From Kineosporia aurantiaca JCM 3230 (lineage in GTDB: Bacteria > Actinomycetota > Actinomycetes > Actinomycetales > Kineosporiaceae): 64,000 nucleotides of DNA. The translations under genes and the position numbers were made by a program. Where the stretch lies: assembly GCA_000719025.1 (NCBI GenBank), contig JODP01000018.1, positions 1 through 64,000 on the forward strand, in the 5' to 3' direction. Shown in pieces: positions 36,851 through 45,320 of this stretch; the stretch's first letter is position 1, and every line of letters begins with the position of its first letter. Under the pieces are notes generated by a model. It had not been told where the DNA came from and searched no databases. It saw only the letters and a program-made list of their open reading frames with translations.

Positions 36851-37492
36851 TCAGAAACCGAACCCGTCCCCGCCGAAGAACCCTCCGCCGTCGAATCCCC
36901 CTGGCCCACCTCCGGGGCCACCTCCCGGACCACCTGGGAAGCCACCGCCGTGGTGACCGTGCATCCCGTCGAAGAGGGCATCGAGCACGAGCATCGATCC
37001 GATCCCGGCCACCCCGGCGACCATCGCGGTCTTCCACCACGGGGCGCTGTACCAACCCGACGGAACCATCCGCCCCCGGACCTGACCACCCGGGTAGTAG
37101 TACGGCGTGGCCTCCCCCGGACCGGCCGAGGCCACGTACTCCTGGTCGTTCACCGTAACCCTGCGCGTCTCCCGCACCACCGGAACGGGCACCTCCTGCG
37201 GCACCTCCGGCCCGGGGTCCAGACCCAGCGCGAGCCGAGTCGAGCGCAGATAGTGCAACCCCTCGATCGCGGTACGCCCCGACAACTGCACCTGCTTCAG
37301 GGTGTAGGCCTCGGCCAACTGACGGCGGGCCGAGGCATGGCGTTCCCCAGCCTCCGCGATCGACTGGCGGGCGGCAGAATTGTCTCCGCTGTTCATGCCC
37401 TCCAACGCCGTGATGCCGCTCCCGAGCCGGTTCACCCAGTGCAGCGCCTCCGCCTCGGCATCGGCCAGCCCGGCGTTCACCTGACGATTCAC
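36851..37492 (-). CDS. Membrane protein body with Gly-rich tail, 5' part probably frameshifted
   Basis: Protein of 213 aa from the only start in this frame (GTG 37492). A helical part is followed by one membrane segment (WWKTAMVAGVAGIGSMLVLDALF) and a Gly/Pro/Phe tail ending GGDGFGF. Upstream the same frame continues through the 15-bp repeat as GQNGY units with GC-rich third positions, but has no start before a stop codon, while a membrane segment lies in another frame at 37634-37698. A single-base indel near 37650 would join all three into a longer anchored protein with a GQNGY linker. Function unknown. Confidence 0.6.
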   Translation of the reverse strand: MNRQVNAGLADAEAEALHWVNRLGSGITALEGMNSGDNSAARQSIAEAGERHASARRQLAEAYTLKQVQLSGRTAIEGLHYLRSTRLALGLDPGPEVPQEVPVPVVRETRRVTVNDQEYVASAGPGEATPYYYPGGQVRGRMVPSGWYSAPWWKTAMVAGVAGIGSMLVLDALFDGMHGHHGGGFPGGPGGGPGGGPGGFDGGGFFGGDGFGF

Positions 37493-37515
37493 GCCGTACC
37501 CGGCCTCGTCATACC

Positions 37516-37620
37516 CGTTCTGGCCGTACCCGTTCTGGCCGTACCCGTTCTGGCCGTACCCGTTCTGGCCGTACCCGTTCTGGCCGTACCCGTTCTGGCC
37601 GTACCCGTTCTGGCCGTAGC
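37516..37620 (-). repeat. Seven 15-bp tandem repeats coding GQNGY
   Basis: Seven identical copies of CGTTCTGGCCGTACC at exactly 15-bp spacing (37516, 37531 and so on to 37606). On the minus strand they read Gly-Gln-Asn-Gly-Tyr in the frame of the 36851 gene. The unit is a multiple of three, so copy-number change preserves frame. Confidence 0.92.
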
Positions 37621-37633
37621 CGGCGCTGGCGTC

Positions 37634-37698
37634 CGGCGACTGGTGGACCAGCCCACCGCACCGGCGATGAGCAACGCGGTGAAGATGAACATCAACAT
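37634..37698 (-). other. Stranded N-terminal membrane segment in another frame
   Basis: From ATG 37698 the minus strand reads MLMFIFTALLIAGAVGW, a clean membrane helix with strong GC third-position bias, which is lost when the frame enters the 15-bp repeats. This looks like the true N-terminus of the 36851 protein separated by a frameshift, though a separate short peptide is possible. Confidence 0.5.
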
Positions 37699-38074
37699 GC
37701 CTGATGGTTGCCCGACGAGCCGGGCGAACGCCGCGAACAACCTGGGAAACCCCTGACCGTCATCTCTTCCGCCGGCATCCAGGCACCAACTGACCCAGCT
37801 CGCCCCGGACAACCACCCGGCCACCCGGCCCCCACCTGCACAGCCAAGTACCCACCGGCTCGACTCGAGCCGACCGACCCGCTACGTCCGACCAATCCCC
37901 CGCGTCATCGGGCGCAGACTGCGGGAGGGGATGAGTTCCCACTGGCCGACCGCCGACCAGACCGCCCGGCGCCACACCGGTACGCATCTGGCCGACAGGA
38001 CCACTCAGCAAGCGTGAAGTCGGCCGGTTCTCCCGGTCGGCGCGGGACCGGAAGAGCCGGCCGACGGCTCGCAA

Positions 38075-38120
38075 CGGCCCGACCGGGCGCCCCCTGAGGG
38101 AGGGGCGCCCGGTCGGCCCG
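38075..38120 (-). terminator. Strong hairpin at the end of the HTH regulator gene
   Basis: Arms of 19 bases (CGGCCCGACCGGGCGCCCC and its partner, one mismatch) with an 8-base loop, 13 bases beyond the stop of the regulator at 38133. It has no U-tract, as is common in high-GC actinomycetes. Confidence 0.7.
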
Positions 38121-38132
38121 AACTATGAGTGA

Positions 38133-39782
38133 TCAGCCCGCCAGGTAGTGCTCCACCCGGGCGGCGAGCTCCTCCGAGCCCGCGACCCGGACCGGCTTGC
38201 TCGCCGTCATCACCCGGATCCGGCGGGCGATGGCGCGGGTGCGGGCCGAGCGCACGCCCGACATCGCGTCCAGCGCCTGCGACCAGGTGGCCACCGCGGC
38301 GTCGTGCTGGCCCAGCCGGGCCTGGACGTCGCCGAGGTCTCCCAGGGTGATCGCGTGCGCCCGGGGGAACTTGGACCGCTGCCGGGCCTGCACCGCGCGC
38401 TCGAAAGAGCCCAGCGCACCGCGCAGGTCCCCGAAGTCACGCAGCACGCACCCGGACTGATGGGCCAGCGAGGCCTCGCTGACGAAGAACACCCGGTCCG
38501 GCTCCGCGTCAGACGCGGAGGCCATCGCCAGCTCACCCCTCGCCTGCTCCAGCGCTGCGGAGGCGGCCTCGCGGTCGCCGCCCATCGCCAGGGCCCGGGC
38601 CCGCCCCATCGACAGCAGCGCCCGCTCCCGCGGCACCGCCTGCTGGTAACGCGCTCCGGAGACCGAGGCCCGGGCCAGGTCGAGCGCCCGGTCCGGCTGG
38701 CCCAGGTCGAGCAGCTGCCGGGACATCGCCCTGAGGACGAACCCGGACAGCGGCGCGTCCTTCGCCTCGGCCGCAAGCTTGGCCGCGATCGAGTACGACC
38801 ACTGAGCGGTGGCGTGCTCCGCGTCGTCGTACGACATCCACCCGGCCAGGCAGGCCAGTTCCCCGGCGGCCGCGAACATCTGCCGCCGCACCGTCTCGTC
38901 GGTGAACCGCCCGTGCAGGAACGCGGACACGTCCGAGGTGAGGTACTGCAGCACGGCCGTGCGGGCGTGCCCGCCACCGCGGCGATGATCGACCCGGCTG
39001 AAGAACGAGACCGTCTCCTGCACCGCCTCGACATCGCTGCGGCCGACCGCCACGTGACCACCCGGCGGCTCGGCGCCGATCTGGCCCGCCGGAGCGGCCT
39101 GACCGGCCCGGTCCTCGATCCAGCCCGACTCCCAGCCCTCGGGCGGGGCGCAGGCCAGGGACGGCGCCACCGAAGGCGCACCGCCTTCCGGCACGACGTC
39201 CACCCGGAGCTGGACGAGTGGATCGGTGTGCCAGTCCGGCAGACCGGACCCGATCGGGGTCGAGGAGCCACCCGCGACGCCGATCAGTGGTTCCGGTTCG
39301 CCGGAGCCGGACAGGCCGGGTCGTCGCCGGGGCCGGATCCGGCCCGGCACCGCGGCCCGGTCCCGCACCGAGGGACGAACCATCCGGGTGGGCGGCTCCG
39401 GAACCACCGCGGCCGCCCGGGTCGCCCGGACCGAACGCCCGGGCACGGTGGTGGATCGGACCGCTGGGGACACCGGAGCCACCGGTGCCGCAGGAGCCTT
39501 CTCCGCCGTGCCCCGCCGTCGGCCCGCGGCCGCCCTCGCCGCCGTACCTGCCTGGATCAGCAGGCGGAAGCGCTCCGCACTGGCGCGATCAGCCCGGGCC
39601 AGGGCGGTGTCGAGCACCGCCTGCAGCTCGGGCATGGGCTCAATGTCAGCCCCACGCGCCTCCCACTTGCTCACTGTGCGGGTGCCGACACCGAGATATT
39701 CGGCAAATCCCACAACCGTCATTCTCAGGGCCCGTCGCAATGCCCATGCTTCGTGGCCAGTCCAGCGTTCCACCGTCATCAC
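38133..39782 (-). CDS. XRE-type HTH regulator with TPR-like region (paralogue of 21407)
   Basis: Protein of 549 aa. GTG 39782 is chosen by alignment with the paralogue (MTVERWTG versus IAVERWTG). HTH at about residues 20-47 (RMTVVGFAEYLGVGTRTVSKWEARG), then a Pro/Arg-rich linker (about 75-200) absent from the paralogue, then helical repeats (AGELACLAGWMSYDDAEHATAQWSYSIAAKLAAEA is typical). It is divergent from the BY-kinase gene across 443 bases and could regulate it. Confidence 0.85.
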   Translation of the reverse strand: MMTVERWTGHEAWALRRALRMTVVGFAEYLGVGTRTVSKWEARGADIEPMPELQAVLDTALARADRASAERFRLLIQAGTAARAAAGRRRGTAEKAPAAPVAPVSPAVRSTTVPGRSVRATRAAAVVPEPPTRMVRPSVRDRAAVPGRIRPRRRPGLSGSGEPEPLIGVAGGSSTPIGSGLPDWHTDPLVQLRVDVVPEGGAPSVAPSLACAPPEGWESGWIEDRAGQAAPAGQIGAEPPGGHVAVGRSDVEAVQETVSFFSRVDHRRGGGHARTAVLQYLTSDVSAFLHGRFTDETVRRQMFAAAGELACLAGWMSYDDAEHATAQWSYSIAAKLAAEAKDAPLSGFVLRAMSRQLLDLGQPDRALDLARASVSGARYQQAVPRERALLSMGRARALAMGGDREAASAALEQARGELAMASASDAEPDRVFFVSEASLAHQSGCVLRDFGDLRGALGSFERAVQARQRSKFPRAHAITLGDLGDVQARLGQHDAAVATWSQALDAMSGVRSARTRAIARRIRVMTASKPVRVAGSEELAARVEHYLAG

Positions 39783-40225
39783 GATGACCCCCGTCAATCG
39801 CGCAAATATGGTCCGCCGACACCTACTGCGCGTGCAGTAATTGTCAGCATAGGCACGAATTCACCGCTTTCACTAGCGGCCGGCGAGATTGGTTTGGCGG
39901 TGCACCACCGGTGCAGTGCCACTGCGCACCACCACGCACACCCGACCCACACTTGCACTGCACCGTGCAACTATTCGGCAAATCATGTGCACCTTCCGGT
40001 GCTATTTCCCGAACCCAACCCCGCCCACCTGCGAAGTCATTACCGGTGAGCGGCAACCCCCCGCCCTTTAGGGCAGAGCGGCCTTACATCCGGCTGACCG
40101 AAATACTGACTCTTGCATGGGTCGAACGGATTGGCCCAACGCCGGTCGAGGCCATTCACCGCCGATACCATGAAGGCCGTTCAGCGCTGAACGGGATGTC
40201 CGGACACTGCCCTGGGGGGTCGCGC
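39783..40225. promoter_or_regulatory. Divergent regulator / BY-kinase promoter region rich in TGCA pieces
   Basis: No gene is supported. From about 39825 to 39995 there are many GTGCA/TGCAC pieces, for example GCGTGCAGT, CCGGTGCAGTGCCACTGCGC and CACTGCACCGTGCA, several of them inverted with respect to each other. They could be operators for the divergent HTH regulator. The stretch is less GC-rich than its neighbours. Confidence 0.45.
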
Positions 40226-41671
40226 GTGACCATCGTTCAGTACCTGCATGTGCTGCGCCGGCAGTGGCTGATTGTGCTGCTGCTCGCGGGGCTCGGGGTC
40301 GGCGCCGCCTATGCGTACACCGACCGGCAGGTACGGACGTACTCGGCCACCACGGAGCTGTTCGTCGGGATCACCAGTGAGCCCCGCGGCGGTGCCGACG
40401 TCGCCCAGATGACCGAGGGCAGCTCGTTCATCCAGCAGCGGATCAAGTCGTACGCCGACGTGGTCACCAGCCCGGCCGTGCTCACCTCGGTGTCCGAGGG
40501 CTACGGGGTGTCGGTCAGCGCGGGTCAGATCAGCGTCACCGCCCCGGCCGACACCGTGCTGCTGGACATCACCGTCACGGACACCGACCCGGCCCGCGCC
40601 GTGGTGATCGCCAACGGCATCGCCGACAAGTTCCCCGGCTACGTCGACACTCTGGAAAAGCTTCCGCAGCAGGTGGCCTCGCCGGTCCGGCTCTCGGTGA
40701 TCGAACGCGCCACCAAACCCACCGCCCCGGTCTCCCCCCGCGTCCCTCTCAACCTCGCGCTGGGCCTGCTCGTCGGCCTCGGTCTGGGCATCGGCGCCGC
40801 CGTGCTGCGCGACGCCCTGAACACCTCGGTCAGCAGCGTCGCGGACATCGAGAAGCTCACCGGAGCCGTGCCTCTCGGCGTCGTCCCCTTCGACGCCGAG
40901 ACCACCAAGCAACCACTGGTGGACGCGGACGAGCACGGTGCGCGCGCAGAGGCCTTCCGCACGCTGCGCACCAACCTCCAGTTCGCCGACGTCGACTCGC
41001 CACCCCGCGTCATCGTGGTCACCTCGCCCCTGCCGAGCGAGGGAAAGAGCATCTCCGCCTGCAATCTCGCCCTCACCCTGGCCCTCGGCGGCGCCCGCGT
41101 CGTCCTGGTCGACGGCGACCTGCGCAAGCCGACCGTCGGCAAGTACCTGGGCATCAGCAGCGGTGCCGGACTCACCACCGTCCTGGCCGGCCGCCACGAC
41201 CTGCGCGACGTGGTAACCGTTTACGGCCGTGACACGCTAGCCGTCCTCCCCTCCGGCCCCACTCCCCCAAACCCCTCAGAGCTCCTGGGCTCCCAGCAAA
41301 TGGCCGATCTGCTGGCCACTTTGGCCGACCACTACGACGTCGTCGTCGTTGACGCCCCACCCCTCCTCCCGGTCACCGACGCCGCCGTCCTGGCCGCCGC
41401 CGCCGACGGCGCGGTGCTCGTCCTGCGCCACGGCCGCACCCGCAAGGAAGATGCGAACCGAGCCCTGCAGGCCCTCACCGCGGTGAACGCCAAGCTCCTC
41501 GGCTCAGTGCTCAACTTCGCCCCGAAGCGCAAGCGCAACAACGGGTATGACGGATACGGCTACGGGTATGGCTACGGCAACGCCCCTAAGTCCTCCACCT
41601 CGCCCACCGTCATCCGCCCTTCCGACGTCACCCTCCCCGCCGGCGACACCACCCCCGCCCCCACCCCGTAA
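40226..41671 (+). CDS. Wzz/BY-type tyrosine autokinase, polysaccharide chain-length regulator
   Basis: Protein of 481 aa from GTG 40226 with GGGGGGTC upstream. An N-terminal Wzz domain (MTIVQYLHVLRRQWLIVLLLAGLGVGAAYA forms membrane segment 1) with a second segment near 175-200 is followed by the cytosolic BY-kinase: Walker A SPLPSEGKS, Walker A' VVLVDGDLRKP, Walker B VVVVDAPPLL. The tail has a Tyr cluster (NGYDGYGYGYGYGN), the expected autophosphorylation region. These proteins control export and length of exopolysaccharide. No polysaccharide genes are next to it. Paralogue at 55700. Confidence 0.9.
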   Translation: MTIVQYLHVLRRQWLIVLLLAGLGVGAAYAYTDRQVRTYSATTELFVGITSEPRGGADVAQMTEGSSFIQQRIKSYADVVTSPAVLTSVSEGYGVSVSAGQISVTAPADTVLLDITVTDTDPARAVVIANGIADKFPGYVDTLEKLPQQVASPVRLSVIERATKPTAPVSPRVPLNLALGLLVGLGLGIGAAVLRDALNTSVSSVADIEKLTGAVPLGVVPFDAETTKQPLVDADEHGARAEAFRTLRTNLQFADVDSPPRVIVVTSPLPSEGKSISACNLALTLALGGARVVLVDGDLRKPTVGKYLGISSGAGLTTVLAGRHDLRDVVTVYGRDTLAVLPSGPTPPNPSELLGSQQMADLLATLADHYDVVVVDAPPLLPVTDAAVLAAAADGAVLVLRHGRTRKEDANRALQALTAVNAKLLGSVLNFAPKRKRNNGYDGYGYGYGYGNAPKSSTSPTVIRPSDVTLPAGDTTPAPTP

Positions 41672-41857
41672 CCTCCTGCGCCGCGCAGCACTACGCCAGA
41701 GCACTTCCCCGCCAAGCCGCGCGAAAGCCTTTTCAGCACGGCAAGCTGCGAGGAATCCAAAGGACCGGCGACCACAGCATTAAGGCCACGGCCCACCCCC
41801 AGCCACGCAAGTGACGCGCTCCGCTTTACAGCCCTCACATCGCGGCCTGGCCCAACC

Positions 41858-41939
41858 GCCCCCGTGATCATGTACTTCCGCCCCCGTGATCATGCACTGC
41901 ATGATCACGGGGGCGCTTCTGCATGATCACGAGGGGTTG
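41858..41939. repeat. GTGATCATG intergenic repeat cluster, copy B
   Basis: Two direct copies (CCCCGTGATCATGTA, CCCCGTGATCATGCA) followed by two inverted copies (TGCATGATCACGGGG, TGCATGATCACGAGG). The inner pair forms a near-continuous hairpin. It lies about 190 bases after the BY-kinase stop; the 190 bases between show nothing I can name. Confidence 0.85.
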
Positions 41940-42030
41940 GGGCATGGCCACGAGGGCACTCGGGCGGCGAACCCATCCAAGCAGCCATGTCGTCCGCCTC
42001 ACCACGTCACGCTGCGCAAGCCAAGCCAAG

Positions 42031-42100
42031 CACCGCACCGCACCGCACCGCACCGCACCGCGCCGCACCGCACCGCACCGCACCGCACCGCACCGCACCG
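42031..42100. repeat. Pentanucleotide microsatellite (CACCG)14
   Basis: Fourteen copies of CACCG in a row, one of them changed to CGCCG. Five is not a multiple of three and the tract sits upstream of the 42228 gene, so slippage could alter spacing or, if the upstream frame were translated, reading frame. Confidence 0.95.
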
Positions 42101-42227
42101 CGAGCAGGCTCCTCCGAGCTGCTCACCACCGTCACCAGGTTGATCAAGCCACCCGATCACCACAAGTGCACAGACCGTGCCATATCGCGACATCGTTCGG
42201 CGTCAGGGACTGGCTGAACCTGAACTC

Positions 42228-42515
42228 ATGGCTGGCGTGGCGATCGACCTGCGGGATGCCGGGGGTAGCCCGGTGACGCTGGAGCTGCGCATTTTCCGTT
42301 CGTACGTGGAGTGCTGGATCGGCGACGTCTGTCATGCCGTGTTCGACCGGGACGCCCTGCGGCGGTGGCTGGCCCGACCGGGGCCGGCGCTGAGCTATGA
42401 CGGGGTCAGCTGGGTCCGTACCTATCGCGGGACGGTGGCGGTGGTGGTGGACGGAGTGGTGCCGCGCTGGCCGCTGGCCGACCATGTGCTGGACGGGCTG
42501 CGCTCCCGGATCTGA
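42228..42515 (+). CDS. Small orphan protein, paralogue of the 16.5-kb protein
   Basis: Protein of 95 aa from ATG 42228, or 112 aa from an upstream GTG (42177) whose extra residues have no counterpart in the paralogue. The block AVFDRDALRRWLARPGPAL, YDGVSWV and VVVDGVVPRWPLADHVLDGL aligns with 16548. Not recognised otherwise. It ends nine bases before a strong terminator. Confidence 0.7.
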   Translation: MAGVAIDLRDAGGSPVTLELRIFRSYVECWIGDVCHAVFDRDALRRWLARPGPALSYDGVSWVRTYRGTVAVVVDGVVPRWPLADHVLDGLRSRI

Positions 42516-42523
42516 GCAAAAGT

Positions 42524-42554
42524 AAAGACGCGGCCCCCTGGGGGCCGCGTCTTT
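42524..42554. terminator. Bidirectional hairpin terminator
   Basis: AAAGACGCGGCCCCC-T-GGGGGCCGCGTCTTT, a perfect 15-bp stem between the converging 42228 and 42570 genes. The A and T ends give a U-run in both directions. Confidence 0.9.
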
Positions 42555-42569
42555 GAAGAAAACAAGCCG

Positions 42570-44378
42570 TCAGCTCTTGGGCCCGCGCACCTTCACGTCG
42601 GACAGGGTCACCCGGTAGGTGCCGTCGCTCAGGGGCGGGAGGCTGGTCACCCAGATCATCCAGTACTGGTGGGCTCCGGCCTTCGACGTGTCGTACGTGA
42701 CCTGGCCCGTCTTCTTACCCTGAGCCGCGACCTTGCTGTAGGCATCCAGATCGCTCTGGGCCAGCGTGTCGGCCGACCGCAGCCCTACCGTCACCGGGGA
42801 ACCACCGACGTCGAAACTCACCGAGCTGACCTTCTTGGCGCTGCCCAGGTTGAGGATGAGGCCGACGCCGTCCTTCAGGTTGCCGAACTGCGCCGTCTTG
42901 TACCAGGACGACATATAGGAGGCGCCGTCGATCTTGATGCCCTCGCCGCCGACCGGGTCGAACGAGGAGGCGGTGAAGTCGAGCGCGACGGTAGGCGCGG
43001 CCTGGGCCGCGGTGGCCGAGGGGGACGGGGACGCGGCAGCCGCGCCGGGGTCGCCCTTGTCGCCGCCGTTCTGGCTGACCAGCACCCCGGCGACGATGCC
43101 GCCGATCACCACGATGACCGCCAGCAGCATGGCCAGCCGGGCACCCTTCGAGGGGCCGTGCCGACCGGGTGGGTTGGCCCCGGGCGTCTGCTGCTGGGGC
43201 GGAGTAGCGGTGGGCATACCGACGGAGCCCATGGCGCTGAGCGGCATGGCCCCGGTCGGGACGCCCTGCTGGTATCCCTGCGGCGCATAGCCGGCCGGGA
43301 CGTAACCCTGCGGCACATATCCCTGAGGCACGTAGCCCTGCGGGGCGTACCCCTGGGGATAGCCCTGAGGGGCATAGCCCATCGGCAGCGCGCCGGTGCC
43401 CGGAGCGCCCGGTATCGGCATGGGCCCGGTCGCCGGCTGGGTCGGAGCGGTCGGAGCCGTGGGCGCATTGGTCACGAGCGGGATACCCGCCGTGTGGGCA
43501 CCGTGCTTACGGCCCTTGCGCTTGCGGTTCTTCGCGGTGCCCCGGGTCGACTGGGTGGTCTCGGTCTGGGCCTGGGGGGTGCCGTCGGGCTGGGTGATCG
43601 GGCCACTGACCGGCTGGGCCAGGCTCGGTGCGGCCTGGGCCGCCGCCTGCTGGGCCGCGCTCATCATCGACGGCGGAAGCGGGGGCGCCATCACGATCGC
43701 GCGGGTCATCGCCTCGGCCGCGCGGCGGCGGGCAATCACTTCGCGCGGGACGAAGGCACCGGTGTCCGGCGAGTTCTTGGAGCGCCCCGGGCGGTTGAAG
43801 GGAGCCGGAGGCTGCTGCCGTTCGCCCCCCGAGGACGCCGCCGAGGCACCCAGCGACGAAGGAGCCGGTGGGTCGGGCACGAAGGCGTGGGGCTCGGTGG
43901 AATCAGCGGTCATCGGACTCGGCGCCACCTTCGGGACAGACCCCGAGGCCGGGGAATCGGTCACGTCGCCGGCGGGTGAGACCGATGACATCTCCAAGGG
44001 CGCGCCCGTCGCGGCCAGCGCGGCACCGACCGAGGCCGCGCTCAGGGACAGGCCACCGGTCGCCGGGCCGTCGGCGGTGACACCGGGCAGGTTGCCGGTG
44101 GACAGCAGGCCGCCCTCGGGCGTCAGCGAACCCGCTGCCGCCCCGGCCACCTGCAGGGCTTCCGAGGTCTCGCTCTCGCCGATCAGCTGCACTGGCCCCG
44201 AACCATCCGATGAACTGGAAAAAGACGCGTCAGTAGAGGCCCCGAAGGGCCCGAGATCCTGGGCGGTGTCCGCCACGGCCGAGGCATATTCCAGGGTCCC
44301 GGTCGTCGACTCCGCCAAATTCACTCCCTCGATGAGCTGGTTGCCCGATTCCTGCGACCCGCGCGCCGGCTCCGACAA
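42570..44378 (-). CDS. Single-pass membrane protein with extracellular discoidin-like domain
   Basis: Protein of 602 aa from TTG 44378 with GGAAGGAG upstream. The cytosolic ~410 residues are low complexity, including Pro/Gln/Gly/Tyr repeats (GYAPQGYPQGYAPQGY then GYVPQ units) and a basic NRKRKGRK patch. One membrane segment (LAMLLAVIVVIGGIVAGVLV) and a Ser/Pro linker lead to a ~150-aa extracellular domain (FDPVGGEGIKIDGASYMSSWYKTAQFG, VGLILNLGSAKKVSSVSF) similar to the extracellular domain found on actinobacterial MurJ/PknB-associated proteins. Possibly a cell-wall ligand sensor without a kinase; inference. Confidence 0.75.
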   Translation of the reverse strand: MSEPARGSQESGNQLIEGVNLAESTTGTLEYASAVADTAQDLGPFGASTDASFSSSSDGSGPVQLIGESETSEALQVAGAAAGSLTPEGGLLSTGNLPGVTADGPATGGLSLSAASVGAALAATGAPLEMSSVSPAGDVTDSPASGSVPKVAPSPMTADSTEPHAFVPDPPAPSSLGASAASSGGERQQPPAPFNRPGRSKNSPDTGAFVPREVIARRRAAEAMTRAIVMAPPLPPSMMSAAQQAAAQAAPSLAQPVSGPITQPDGTPQAQTETTQSTRGTAKNRKRKGRKHGAHTAGIPLVTNAPTAPTAPTQPATGPMPIPGAPGTGALPMGYAPQGYPQGYAPQGYVPQGYVPQGYVPAGYAPQGYQQGVPTGAMPLSAMGSVGMPTATPPQQQTPGANPPGRHGPSKGARLAMLLAVIVVIGGIVAGVLVSQNGGDKGDPGAAAASPSPSATAAQAAPTVALDFTASSFDPVGGEGIKIDGASYMSSWYKTAQFGNLKDGVGLILNLGSAKKVSSVSFDVGGSPVTVGLRSADTLAQSDLDAYSKVAAQGKKTGQVTYDTSKAGAHQYWMIWVTSLPPLSDGTYRVTLSDVKVRGPKS

Positions 44379-44555
44379 GGCAACGCTCCTTCCCTCTACC
44401 GGGTACTACGGTACGCGACCGAGGCGATCCGCCCGAACCGGATCGCCCCTTCCGCGTGGCTTTTGTCCGATCAATTCTCTATGAAACGCCGATCGCACGC
44501 CGACGGCCCGGTCTTCGACGTCCGGAACCCCTGGGTCGGTTGCGTCGTACGAGAC

Positions 44556-45086
44556 TTAGTTTTCCAGTCCCCCGCCGGGGGGACGCGGTGAGCCACGCCC
44601 GGTACCCCGCCCGTCGTCCGGGAGATTGACCCCCAGATTGGCGACGATGACGGCGATCGGCGGCAGCACTGCCGCGATCATGCTCATCGCCACCGCGGCG
44701 GTGGTGGAGTAGAGCCGGACCACGGTCCAGGCCAGGGTGATCAGCACCAGACAAGTGATCATGATTGTCAGGTAGCGCCGGATCCGGGTGTTCTCGTCCA
44801 CCGGGGCCCGCACCCGCGGCAGCCGGGGTGGGGGCGGCACCCCCTGGTAGGGCGGGATCTGCGGGCCGGGCTGGAAGTGCGCGCCCTGCCGCAGGTGCCG
44901 GAACACGACCGCGGAGTCCACCGCGGCGACCAGGCCGACCACCACGAACATCAGCACCACCAGCAGCGACGCCCGGCCGAGCAGCAACCCGGCGGCGACC
45001 AGCGAGCTGACCGTGCCGAAGAGCGCCAGACCCAGGCGCAGCCGAAGCGGACTACGCGCGGTTCCTGGTTCGTTACCGGTCCGCAT
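44556..45086 (-). CDS. Small membrane protein, N-terminus DUF6343-like
   Basis: Protein of 176 aa from ATG 45086 (an upstream GTG adds four residues). It starts MRTGNEPGTARSPLRLRLGLALFG, the pattern of actinomycete DUF6343-type proteins, and has about four membrane segments in two pairs (the second RRYLTIMITCLVLITLAWTVV and AVAMSMIAAVLPPIAVIVANLG). The second pair is beyond the usual small DUF. Function unknown. Confidence 0.7.
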   Translation of the reverse strand: MRTGNEPGTARSPLRLRLGLALFGTVSSLVAAGLLLGRASLLVVLMFVVVGLVAAVDSAVVFRHLRQGAHFQPGPQIPPYQGVPPPPRLPRVRAPVDENTRIRRYLTIMITCLVLITLAWTVVRLYSTTAAVAMSMIAAVLPPIAVIVANLGVNLPDDGRGTGRGSPRPPGGGLEN

Positions 45087-45187
45087 CCGCCTCACCACCC
45101 CTCAACCCCACCAGGCTATGCGGAGGCGGACGACCCGGCGCGCGGAGTCCGGATGCTGGGCACCCGACCCGGCCACCCAAAGCCAGC

Positions 45188-45236
45188 AAAAAGAAAAGTG
45201 AGGACGCCGATGGTCAGGGCTCACCGGCGTCCTCAC
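45188..45236 (-). terminator. Terminator of the S1 protease gene
   Basis: A perfect 12-bp stem (GTGAGGACGCCG with CGGCGTCCTCAC) and, read on the minus strand, a following TTTTCTTTTT run. 85 bases after the protease stop. Confidence 0.85.
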
Positions 45237-45320
45237 GTTCGTCCCCCCAGACCGCACAGACTCACCCGGGAACCGGCGCCTCAGGAAGTGCCGGCCCCCG
45301 GGTTCGTCTCATAGGAGGGC

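Noticed and set aside
44750..44770. GTGATCATGATTG as a fifth repeat copy
   Set aside because: It lies inside the coding sequence of the 44556 gene, is a single unit and has no inverted partner.
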